Assembly (NCBI GenBank): GCA_937928555.1
Contig: CALFWR010000039.1
Coordinates: forward strand, 1-49,322
Length of the DNA: 49,322 bases
Origin: an uncultured Pirellulaceae bacterium
GTDB lineage: Bacteria > Planctomycetota > Planctomycetia > Pirellulales > Pirellulaceae
Reading direction: 5' to 3'
The notes beneath the pieces are model-generated. The model searched no databases. It had not been told where the DNA came from and saw nothing but the letters and a program-made list of their open reading frames with translations. Positions 16,669-24,041 of the stretch are shown piece by piece. A program made the translations under genes and the position numbers. The stretch's first letter is position 1; each line of letters begins with the position of its first letter.

Positions 16669-17097
16669 ATGAAGTTTGGGATTTCGGTGCTTGCAGTTGC
16701 GTTTGCGTTTGGTAGCTCGCATCGCTGCAAAGCTCAGTCGTCTACCGAACAACTGGTTTTGGGTGAGATCTGCTGTAGCATGATCCGGTCTGAAATTGGT
16801 TGTGGCATGAGCCACGCCGAAGTGGTACTTCAAATGAGACGTCTTAACGCTGTAGAGATCCTGAGACCGGTCGATAGCATCATCAGTGAAGTTGAAGCCA
16901 TGGGAGTTCACAGCCGTTACCGATACTGGCTAATTGGTAGATCAAAGGTAGTGACTGCGCGCTTTTACAGTCGGCTAATTTCGATCAGCTTGGACAACGA
17001 GCCAATCGAGAAATTGACTGTTTGGAAATCATCACCGAACGTGGGGTGCTCCAAACTGTTTGCGGAAAAGGAAATGCGGAAAAGGAAATGCGGATAA
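16669..17097 (+). CDS. Small secreted hypothetical protein
   Basis: 142 residues. The N-terminus MKFGISVLAVAFAFGSS followed by CKAQS is a plausible signal peptide. The mature part has a cysteine cluster (GEICCSMIRSEIGCGMS) and otherwise no recognisable domain. CAGGGA about 8 bases before the ATG supports this start. The C-terminus is built from a short direct duplication (GGAAAAGGAAATGC twice) giving Lys/Arg/Glu repeats. Downstream to 17252 I see nothing I can support, although the minus strand has an Ala/Thr-rich open stretch. Confidence 0.6.
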   Translation: MKFGISVLAVAFAFGSSHRCKAQSSTEQLVLGEICCSMIRSEIGCGMSHAEVVLQMRRLNAVEILRPVDSIISEVEAMGVHSRYRYWLIGRSKVVTARFYSRLISISLDNEPIEKLTVWKSSPNVGCSKLFAEKEMRKRKCG

Positions 17098-17252
17098 GGT
17101 TTGCGGAGCTTGGTTTTGGCTGTGATTTCAGTGGAAGCGGCTTCTTTGACCGGGGCGGTTTTGTCTGTGAAGGCGGCGGCTTCAGTGGACGTTACTACCG
17201 GGAAGCTGGCGGAAAGTTTTGGCGCATTGGACGTAGCAGCAGACTGAATGAA

Positions 17253-17446
17253 CCGGGGCTATTCACGATGACGGGCGTTGATTCTACGTCTGGCCATTGG
17301 CCAACATAGGCAAAGGAAAAGCTGAATTTCAACAAGAAATGTGAATCATCCTGTAAATGAAAACCACAGCGATCGTTTCATCGCATCAGAGTCGCGGATC
17401 ACTTTCGCAACTGATTCTGACGCCCACGCCTCGTGAATAATCCCGG
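17253..17446 (+). mobile_element. MITE-like element, type I core, 194 bp
   Basis: Forward copy with an altered left end (CCGGGGCTATTCACGATG) and a right end TCGTGAATAATCCCGG. It is 7 bases longer than the others because of a small local duplication (GGCCATTGGCCAAC). Flanks ATGAA (17248-17252) and ATAAA (17447-17451) match at four of five positions. Confidence 0.88.
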
Positions 17447-17536
17447 ATAAAACTTTGGATCCGATACTGTCGGTTTCGTGACGAACAAGGCGATATGGAA
17501 ATACGACCAGTGAAAATTCGAATCTGGCAATTGATC

Positions 17537-17723
17537 CCGGATTATTCGCGACGACGGGCGTTGATTCTACGTCTGGCCAACGGGAACAAGTGAAAAGCTG
17601 AATTTCAACAAGAATTGCGAATCATCTGATAGATGAAAAACCACAGCGATCGTTTCATCGCATCAGAGCCTCGGATCACGGTCGGAACTGATTCTGACGC
17701 CCACGCCTCGTGAATAATCCGGG
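17537..17723 (+). mobile_element. 187-bp MITE-like element with perfect TTGAT duplication
   Basis: Full-length forward copy, both ends canonical. Perfect 5-bp target duplication TTGAT at 17532-17536 and 17724-17728. It is 90 bases from the preceding copy and lies at the 5' end of the small membrane-protein gene starting at 17727. Confidence 0.92.
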
Positions 17724-17726
17724 TTG

Positions 17727-18125
17727 ATGTTTGCAATTTTCGTCGTATCAACTTTGCTTTCCGCGTCTCAGCTTGGTTGGATTCCCGTATTCTTGTCCGC
17801 ACTCTTTTGGTGTGCCGCAATTGTGAACGCCAGATCCAGATTCAAGTGGGGCAACAGCCGGATTGTCTCAGGGCTTCATGGAATCATCGCCGCCATGTTG
17901 CTGGGAGGGTCTTGCACCGCCGCCTGTGGATGTTGGGCAAATGGGTCGATTGTCGGGTTGTTGTACGCGTTTGCCGGGATGAGTATTGGTCTTGTTGCCG
18001 GAATGATTCCTGTGATGCTTCTGGGGACGATCCCCGAACCCAAAACGCGGTACTTGGGTGAGAAGAACGAGCGTCACGACAGCGGATTTGCCAGTATTGT
18101 TGCCTATATCGCTGCCGGAGGTTGA
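17727..18125 (+). CDS. Small membrane protein with 5' end at an element junction
   Basis: 132 residues from the ATG that overlaps the TTGAT target duplication. There are three or four membrane segments (MFAIFVVSTLLSAS, LHGIIAAMLLGGS, LYAFAGMSIGLVAGMIPVMLL). Joining the sequence before the inserted element (17510-17536) to 17729 gives an in-frame KFGIWQL directly before MFAIFVV. That resembles the usual N-terminus of short planctomycete membrane proteins. The nearest start there (GTG 17510) is off by one base in an A4 run. The true original N-terminus is therefore longer, and the present gene may be 5'-truncated or rescued by the ATG at the junction. Confidence 0.6.
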   Translation: MFAIFVVSTLLSASQLGWIPVFLSALFWCAAIVNARSRFKWGNSRIVSGLHGIIAAMLLGGSCTAACGCWANGSIVGLLYAFAGMSIGLVAGMIPVMLLGTIPEPKTRYLGEKNERHDSGFASIVAYIAAGG

Positions 18126-18152
18126 CGCTCTCTGTTTACGGCGATGTGAAAA

Positions 18153-18539
18153 TTACCTGCTTCGCCAAATCGAGCGACGAATCAGTAAACGGACGCCAGT
18201 TCGTCTGACCGGGCCCATGCGATGGCCAAGGTTTTCAGCGTTGCTGATCGTTCGGGCGGCAATGCTGTCAAAGTTATTTCGAACCCATTGCGATCCGTTG
18301 GCATCCATCTGTGCTGCCAACGCTTTACAGCGACCGCAGTCGGATCCCAAACCAAGCCGGTTGATCATTTTGGTCATTTCGGTGCCCGGTCCGCCGGTTG
18401 GGGCAATCGCGTTGACGATTCCAGCGGGTTGCTGAGCCTGAGCAGGCTGAACCATCAGGGCGATCGCCACGATGCAGATCGGCAGAACTTTGGCGAGCAA
18501 GGAAAAGGTACGTATCGCGTTTTCGGATTGCTGATTCAT
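18153..18539 (-). CDS. Small secreted protein with CxxC, hypothetical
   Basis: 128 residues. The N-terminal hydrophobic segment LAKVLPICIVAIALMVQPAQAQ with an Ala-Gln-Ala site fits a signal peptide. The mature part contains CGRCKALAAQM, a single CxxC that could bind metal or form a disulfide, but the pair is not in a recognised fold. The ATG at 18539 was chosen because it places the signal peptide near the N-terminus; an in-frame ATG at 18641 would add a 34-residue leader. It converges with the membrane-protein gene ending at 18125. Confidence 0.6.
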   Translation of the reverse strand: MNQQSENAIRTFSLLAKVLPICIVAIALMVQPAQAQQPAGIVNAIAPTGGPGTEMTKMINRLGLGSDCGRCKALAAQMDANGSQWVRNNFDSIAARTISNAENLGHRMGPVRRTGVRLLIRRSIWRSR

Positions 18540-18963
18540 TTTACAAACAGGCCTGTTCGAAGCAGACCCACAAGGTTTCAGGTTAAGAACTTTGGACTGA
18601 TCAATAAAAACAATGCTGACCACAATTGAAATTCGAATCAATTGGGTTGTCGGCAGTTGATTGTGTTAACTTAACACAGCAAACGATGATCGCGAATCAC
18701 TTGCAGTTTGTATCAGTGAATTGTGAGTGGACTGTAGAATGGCGTACGGTTTGACGTATGCATGCAGTCAATGGTACCGCTCGAACGGGACCGATGATTA
18801 TTGACGTCGCGTCCCTAGAATCAGATTCAATTGCCGACGTTTGTGATGCTTTTTTGACTGACGCATTGTGTTGGCAAGCAAACCGCGCACGGGCGCAGTC
18901 CGGAGTTGGCAAAGCGTCAAAGTAAGTGATTGAAAACCGCGTCGAGATTACTGGAACCAGAGA
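18540..18963. other. Divergent intergenic region, 424 bases
   Basis: Between the minus-strand small secreted protein and the plus-strand esterase gene. It contains a perfect 17-base palindrome (18662-18678, listed separately). No open frame, tRNA or element copy is visible in the rest. Confidence 0.6.
18662..18678. promoter_or_regulatory. Perfect palindrome, candidate operator
   Basis: TGTGTTAA-C-TTAACACA is an 8-bp perfect inverted repeat around a single base, the form expected for a dimeric repressor site. It lies about 120 bases upstream of the minus-strand gene at 18539 and 285 bases upstream of the esterase gene. There is no T-run, so it is unlikely to be a terminator. Its regulator is unknown. 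Confidence 0.45.
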
Positions 18964-20742
18964 ATGAGAATTTCCAAATCCATTTGTTTGATGATGTTGT
19001 TTTGCTTTGGCTGTTTCGCGATCGCAAGCTTGCAAGCCGCGATGCAGGAGGGCGACGGTCCTTATCCTGTTGACGACTCGCAAATCAGGAAGCCGGATGT
19101 GCCGATCGGAAAGGTGACCCGACACAAATTCTTCAACAGTAAAATCTTTCCCGGCACGCAGCGAAACTACGCGGTCTACGTTCCCGCGCAGTACGACCAG
19201 AGCAAGCCAGCGTGTCTGATGGTCTTTCAGGACGGAACGGGATTCTCAAAAATCGAAGGCCGTCCGAGCAAGACACCGCTGGTGTTCGACAACCTGATTC
19301 ACTCTGGTGAAATGCCGGTTACCATTGGGTTGTTCATTGATCCGGGAGTCGTGCCGGCCCAGAACGAGAATGCCTTGCCAAGGTTTAATCGCAGTTTCGA
19401 ATACGATTCGATCGACGATCGTTACGCAAGGTTTCTGGTCGAAGAGATGATCCCGGCAGTCGAAAAGGACTACGCGATTAGTGACGACCCAAATGACCGC
19501 GGCATTTGTGGTTCAAGTTCCGGAGGTGTTGCGGCGTTCAATGTTGCCTGGCAACGTCCCGATCAGTTCCGCCGCGTCTACACGATGGTGGGGACCTACA
19601 TCGGGCTGCGTGGAGCCAACGAGATGTCGGTGTTGGTCCGCAAGACGGAGCCAAAACCGATTCGCGTTTTCCTACAGGATGGTAACAAAGATTTGAACAT
19701 CTATTGCGGTGACTGGTGGGTTGCCAACCAGGGCATGCTGTCGGCGCTTCAGTTCAGTGGCTACGAAGTCGAACACGCGTGGGGGCAGGGCGGTCACAAT
19801 CGAAAACACGGTGGAGCGGTGCTTCCTGATGCGATGCGATTTATCTGGAAGGACTGGCCCAAGCCGGTTGAGACCCATTTTGACAAATCAAAAAGCCGGG
19901 CCCCGCAGATGCTGGTCGATGGTGAAGGCTGGGAGTTGGTCAGCAAGGGCCACAGGTATCTGACGGGCTTGGCATCTGACCGGGAAGGCAACGTCTATTT
20001 TTCCGACCGCAAGAATGGGACTCTTTTTTCCATATCCAGAGACGGTAGCGAGCACAAGATTGACACCGGTGTAAAAGTGAACAAGGAACCGGGAATACTT
20101 TCAATCGCGACAAAACCTGACGGTTCTGTTTACTACTCTCACGACATGGGCATCTCTGCTTTGCCGCCAGCGTCGAACATTGATCGCGTTCGAGCAAATG
20201 CGATCGTTGTCGCTAGCGACGACTCGTTGTACTTCACTGATTTGAAATCGAAGTCAGTTTGGATGAAAAAGGTTGGCGAAAAACCAAAGCTTGCCGTCGA
20301 AGGACTGTCCGGAGCCCATGGCATCACGCTGTCTCCGGATCAAACACTGGTTTACGTATCCGACTTTAACGGACGCTACGTTTGGTCATGCGTGCGAAAA
20401 GAAGACGGGACGCTGAGGTACGCCCAGCCGTACTTTCATATCCATTCACCACCCGCCGCGGTCGATATGCGGACTCGCAGCATGGGCATGTGCGTCGACA
20501 AAGATGGCTGGGTTTTGGTTGCGACAAAAATGGGGATTCAAATCTGCGACCAGCCCGGACGTGTGAACCTGATTTTACCACCGCCGGTCGGCGCCAGTAG
20601 ACCAACGAATGTGATTCTCGCCGGTCCCAAGCAGCAAACGATGTACGTGACCTGTGGTGGCAAGCTGTTCAAGCGAAAGACAAAACTGACCGCCGCGAAT
20701 CCCTGGGCCGATCCGATCAAGCCGGAAAAGCCCAGGCTATAG
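18964..20742 (+). CDS. Secreted esterase fused to SMP-30/gluconolactonase-like domain
   Basis: 592 residues. A signal peptide (residues 1-25, ICLMMLFCFGCFAIASLQA) is followed by an esterase-D/feruloyl-esterase-type alpha/beta hydrolase (about 50-290). The nucleophile elbow GSSSGG puts Ser at about 185, a following LQDGNKD gives the acid, and GGHNRKHGG gives the histidine. From about 320 to the end, a beta-propeller with repeated DREGNVYFSD- and SDFNGRYVW-like blades resembles SMP-30/gluconolactonase. The fusion suggests sequential ester and lactone hydrolysis of an extracellular carbohydrate; the substrate is unknown. ATG 18964 is preceded by a weak AGAG. Confidence 0.88.
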   Translation: MRISKSICLMMLFCFGCFAIASLQAAMQEGDGPYPVDDSQIRKPDVPIGKVTRHKFFNSKIFPGTQRNYAVYVPAQYDQSKPACLMVFQDGTGFSKIEGRPSKTPLVFDNLIHSGEMPVTIGLFIDPGVVPAQNENALPRFNRSFEYDSIDDRYARFLVEEMIPAVEKDYAISDDPNDRGICGSSSGGVAAFNVAWQRPDQFRRVYTMVGTYIGLRGANEMSVLVRKTEPKPIRVFLQDGNKDLNIYCGDWWVANQGMLSALQFSGYEVEHAWGQGGHNRKHGGAVLPDAMRFIWKDWPKPVETHFDKSKSRAPQMLVDGEGWELVSKGHRYLTGLASDREGNVYFSDRKNGTLFSISRDGSEHKIDTGVKVNKEPGILSIATKPDGSVYYSHDMGISALPPASNIDRVRANAIVVASDDSLYFTDLKSKSVWMKKVGEKPKLAVEGLSGAHGITLSPDQTLVYVSDFNGRYVWSCVRKEDGTLRYAQPYFHIHSPPAAVDMRTRSMGMCVDKDGWVLVATKMGIQICDQPGRVNLILPPPVGASRPTNVILAGPKQQTMYVTCGGKLFKRKTKLTAANPWADPIKPEKPRL

Positions 20743-20824
20743 CTGTCGCCGGATCACGACGATCCGCGGGGCTGCTTTCCTCGCAGGGTGCTATTGATCA
20801 GCGATCGACATTCATTATCCCGGA

Positions 20825-21246
20825 TTATGTGCCAAAGGTTGGACGGAATGAGGAATTGGTATTTACGAAAATGTGTATTCCTTGAAAAAGCTTGAGCACT
20901 TCGTTGATTTGTGTTGATTTGACTTTCGGGCAGTTTTCAAACCGGAGCGTCTTCAAATTATTTATTGATATGAGAGGCCTCAGTTCTTCAAGTTCCGTGC
21001 AGTCTGAAAATGTCAGTTTGATTTCTGTCTTTTCTGGCCAGACATTGGCAACGACTTGTCAAGGATTTCATCGATCGCAGCGATGGCTTTGGCTTCGCGT
21101 CGGGCGCGCAATACCTTGGGTGCGACCAAGCCCATGAGGACGCCGCAGATTAGCATCATCGCCAGCAGCGTTTTGAGATTGAATCGCAAAAATCGCGTTT
21201 TGGGTTTGAGGCTGGGCTTGGGCTTGGGTTTGGGCGATTCGCTCAT
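20825..21246 (-). pseudogene. Frameshifted LRR membrane protein (paralogue of upstream gene)
   Basis: The ATG at 21246 overlaps the stop of the upstream LRR gene (ATGA). The frame encodes a Lys/Pro-rich leader and RFNLKTLLAMMLICGVLMG, paralogous to the N-terminal anchor of that gene, and stops at 21013 after 77 codons. From about 21055 a -1 frame carries VVANVWPEKTEIKL and then LRR-like TELEELRPLISINNLKTLRF, ending at TAA 20825-20827. One missing G after the AAG codon near 21054/21055 would join the two. The last residues run into an ATAATCCGGG remnant like the mobile-element end. Confidence 0.6.
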
Positions 21247-22649
21247 CGGCTGTTTCTGATTTGGGAATCGGGAAAGTGAGCTCTAACTGCGGCCAAGTGC
21301 GAGCGATCGACCGCTGCACACCGTTTGAACCGAATGGTTTTCGCCGCGTGGAGCGATGCCAAAGATTGCACGTCCGTTAGTGAGGGGCAATCTTCGAACA
21401 GCAATGAATCCAGCTTGGGTGCCTTCAGCGAAGCAAAGCCATCGAGGTTTTTAAGGTCCAGCAGTCCGTAGACTTCCACGTGAACAAGCTCGGGCAGGTT
21501 TTCCAGTTCGGGCAAAAAGTCGATGGGCAGATTTCGAATCTTGAGCGACTTCAGCTTTGGCAGGTTCGCCAACGCGTCGAGATTCTTCAGGCCCGAGCAC
21601 CAGTTGATTTCAATTTCTTCTAACGCGTCAAATGATTCGACACCATTAAGGTCCTGAAGTCCGTGGCAGCAGTGCAACTTGAGTTTTGTCAACGCGGTTT
21701 TGCCCGGCGGTATGTCGCTGAAGCTGAATTCGCAATTGCTATACTCGAGGTGCAGAGATTTTAATTGGGAAAGTTCACCTATTGATTGGAGATTGGCAAG
21801 ATTGTTGAAGGCGCTGACGCGAAGATCGGTAAGGCCCTTGTTGTGGCGGATCAATCCCAAATCGAATGACTCCAGAGCCAAAGCATGGCAGACCGAGAGT
21901 GATTCGAGGTTTTCCAGGCCGGCGAGAAAGTCCAGTGACGTGACCGAAGGAACGATCCGCATCTCAAGATTTTTGAGATTCTTGTGATTGGCAATTCCTG
22001 CCAGCGATTTGACTTCGCGACAGTGCAGAATGGTGAGGTCCGAAAGTTCCGACAGGTCGCCCAGAGGTTCGAAGGACTCTGCGGACACGTTATCCAGGGT
22101 GAGCGAGTGCAGCCGTTTGCAATTCTCAATGCCAGCGAACGTTTGGAGGGTGTTGCTGGAGCTAACCGAAAGCTTGCGAAGCTTTTTCATTTTCGACAGG
22201 CATTGGAGGTCTTGCACGCCGGAGAAACAGTTTTTCGTATTCAGCACCTCGACGTTACGAAAGGTCTCAAGTTGAGTTGTCAAACCGTTGCTGCTGTTGA
22301 GCGATGTTGACCATGGGAAAGCACTGGTTGCCTCAAGAGAAATGTACTTTACCGTTGAAAACGTATATTCTCCAAGGACTTTTTGGATCCACACGGGTGT
22401 TGGGTTTTCCGGATTGGGGTTACGGCGGGGGTTGCCGGATTCATCCAGTTGGTAGTCGTAAAGAAATTGGCCATGGTAAGCCAATCCCCGGATTGCTTTG
22501 ATGGCATCGGATTCGCGTTTGCCGCGCTGCTGTTTGGGAATCACCACGCCAAAATAGATTCCCGAGAGAAGCATGAAGATCAGCAGCGTTTTCAGGCTGA
22601 AGCGAAACAGGCGAAAGCGGCGAATGGGATGAGTGGGATGATCGCTCAT
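21243..22649 (-). CDS. Membrane-anchored leucine-rich-repeat protein
   Basis: 468 residues. The N-terminal anchor FRFSLKTLLIFMLLSGIYFGVVIP is of the short planctomycete type. From about residue 100, irregular leucine-rich repeats with xLxxLxxLxxLxL spacing continue to near the end (for example LPKLKSLKIRNLPIDFLPEL). LRR domains usually mediate protein binding; orientation and partner are unknown. GAGG lies upstream of the ATG at 22649. It overlaps the frameshifted paralogue by four bases, so the pair arose as a coupled tandem duplication. Confidence 0.8.
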   Translation of the reverse strand: MSDHPTHPIRRFRLFRFSLKTLLIFMLLSGIYFGVVIPKQQRGKRESDAIKAIRGLAYHGQFLYDYQLDESGNPRRNPNPENPTPVWIQKVLGEYTFSTVKYISLEATSAFPWSTSLNSSNGLTTQLETFRNVEVLNTKNCFSGVQDLQCLSKMKKLRKLSVSSSNTLQTFAGIENCKRLHSLTLDNVSAESFEPLGDLSELSDLTILHCREVKSLAGIANHKNLKNLEMRIVPSVTSLDFLAGLENLESLSVCHALALESFDLGLIRHNKGLTDLRVSAFNNLANLQSIGELSQLKSLHLEYSNCEFSFSDIPPGKTALTKLKLHCCHGLQDLNGVESFDALEEIEINWCSGLKNLDALANLPKLKSLKIRNLPIDFLPELENLPELVHVEVYGLLDLKNLDGFASLKAPKLDSLLFEDCPSLTDVQSLASLHAAKTIRFKRCAAVDRSHLAAVRAHFPDSQIRNSR

Positions 22650-22930
22650 GTGGCCTCATTGTTGGAGGATGCGAGAATCCAATTGTAGCGTTCTGAATTG
22701 CGTCGGTGGGAGTTGGTGCAAGGTGAGCCGCTGGCCGTGAAGCCTCGGGTGTCCGGTGGGTCGGGCGGCGGTTTATGGCGGTGTTTACTGCGGAATTGCT
22801 TGTGGTTGGGAACCCGGCGGCTTTCGCCAATTGGCTCACTTGAGAGGGTGTGAGTTTTACCTACCGCGATACCAATACCCTCCTTTTCAATGCCCTCCTT
22901 TTGGCAATGCTGCACGCGCGCAACCCTCCC

Positions 22931-22966
22931 CGGCGGTGAACCGCCGACCCTCCCGGATGGGAGGGT
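22931..22966. repeat. Two adjacent perfect palindromes (REP-like)
   Basis: CGGCGGT-GA-ACCGCCG (22931-22946) directly followed by ACCCTCCC-GGAT-GGGAGGGT (22947-22966). Both stems are perfect. They lie between the stop of the methyltransferase gene and the LRR gene, both on the minus strand, with no T-run. They may stabilise the methyltransferase mRNA 3' end. The rest of the 22650-23000 gap contains no gene I can support. Confidence 0.8.
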
Positions 22967-23000
22967 GATCGGAAAAGGCACAGCCTTGGAGTGTGATGCG

Positions 23001-23780
23001 CTACTTTTTTCGCAGCACGAACACGACGTCTTCGCTGGTGGCATCGATTTCGATCGGATGGTCGATGCGGTAGGTGAAATCGAAGGTGGCTTCGATGTCC
23101 CAGCTGCCTTCCATTTCGATCATGCGGATAAACTGCTGGTCGGTGTAGGATCGCATGACCAGTTCGTCAGAGATGCTGAACTGTTTTGTTGGTGTGTAGA
23201 TGTCGAAGCGAACGCCGAAGCGATCAAGTCGCTTTTTGCTGTCGCGGTTGTTGGTCCACATGTGCGAGACGATCGAAAGATGCCCGCGACGGGCGGACCA
23301 TGATTCCTCGTCAACCATTTCGGCTTCGGTGGGGTTAAGGTGAAGGCCGATCAGGTAGACGGCGTTCTTTTTCGCACCCGCAGCCATGCAGCTGAGGTGG
23401 GCGGTGGCGGTTTTGGGTTTGAGCAGGTGGCGAAAGCTGTTGATCGTGTTGAAGGCAAGGTCGTATTTCTTTTTTGGAACAAAGTCCGCCATGTCGGCGA
23501 CCCACGCGGCTTGCGGCAGGTCGTGTTTTGCGAATCGCTTGTTGGCAAAATCGATGGCTTTGTCGTTCAGGTCGATGCCTTCGACGGAAAAGTCACGTTT
23601 GGCCAGCCACTGGATCAAACGCCCCGTGCCACAGGCGGGCTCGAAAAGCTGTTTGGCGTTGCCGTCGAGGAATCTGTCGTTGATGGCGTTGATGAATTTG
23701 ACTTCTGCCGCGCAGTCGGACCCGAAGACCAGGTCGTAGTATCGCGGGTGATCGTAGATGCTTTCGGTGACGGTTTGCAT
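23001..23780 (-). CDS. Class I SAM-dependent methyltransferase
   Basis: 259 residues. Motif I EPACGTGRL is at about 47-55, an acidic strand end at VEGIDLNDKAI, and AFNTINSFRHL follows in the motif IV region, typical of Methyltransf_25-like enzymes. The N-terminus IYDHPRYYDLVFGSD resembles small-molecule methyltransferases of this type. The substrate is unknown. It is not obviously in a unit with xylB, which is separated from it by 260 bases containing palindromic repeats. Confidence 0.85.
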   Translation of the reverse strand: MQTVTESIYDHPRYYDLVFGSDCAAEVKFINAINDRFLDGNAKQLFEPACGTGRLIQWLAKRDFSVEGIDLNDKAIDFANKRFAKHDLPQAAWVADMADFVPKKKYDLAFNTINSFRHLLKPKTATAHLSCMAAGAKKNAVYLIGLHLNPTEAEMVDEESWSARRGHLSIVSHMWTNNRDSKKRLDRFGVRFDIYTPTKQFSISDELVMRSYTDQQFIRMIEMEGSWDIEATFDFTYRIDHPIEIDATSEDVVFVLRKK

Positions 23781-23817
23781 AAAGTATCAGGCAAGTGTGC
23801 GGTTGTTAAAAATAGCA

Positions 23818-23900
23818 GGCACATTCCGTGTGCCGTTGGTCAAAGTAGTAGGCACACTCCGTGTGCCGTTGGTGAAAGTAGTAGGCACACTCCGTGTGCC
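23818..23900. repeat. Three tandem REP-like palindromes, 33-bp period
   Basis: Three copies of GGCACAC-N3-GTGTGCC (the first has one mismatch) at 23818-23834, 23851-23867 and 23884-23900, spaced 33 bases apart by AGTAGT/GTTGGT-type linkers. They lie upstream of the methyltransferase start and downstream of the xylB stop on the minus strand. Confidence 0.85.
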
Positions 23901-24019
23901 GTTGAGGTCGGGTGAACCGAGTTTGAATTTCGGTTGATTTTCGGTTGAATGAAGGCAGTGTGTCGTGTCGTTGTGTGTGATTGTTTTACGTAATTGAGGT
24001 GGGAATTGGTGCGGCGGAC

Positions 24020-24036
24020 GGCACACGGAGTGTGCC
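24020..24036. repeat. REP-like palindrome, inverted copy
   Basis: GGCACAC-GGA-GTGTGCC, the same 7-bp stem as at 12534 and 23818-23900 but in the opposite orientation, six bases after the xylB stop. Together with the three direct copies it could form a larger foldback. Confidence 0.8.
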
Positions 24037-24041
24037 TACTA

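Noticed and set aside
17022-17309. 95-codon frame ending in EPGLFTMTGVDS
   Set aside because: It overlaps the end of a better gene and runs into an element copy; no ribosome-binding site or coding support.
20819-20828. CCCGGATTAT fragment resembling an element end
   Set aside because: Only about 10 bases match; too short to call a copy, although it touches the end of the frameshifted LRR frame.
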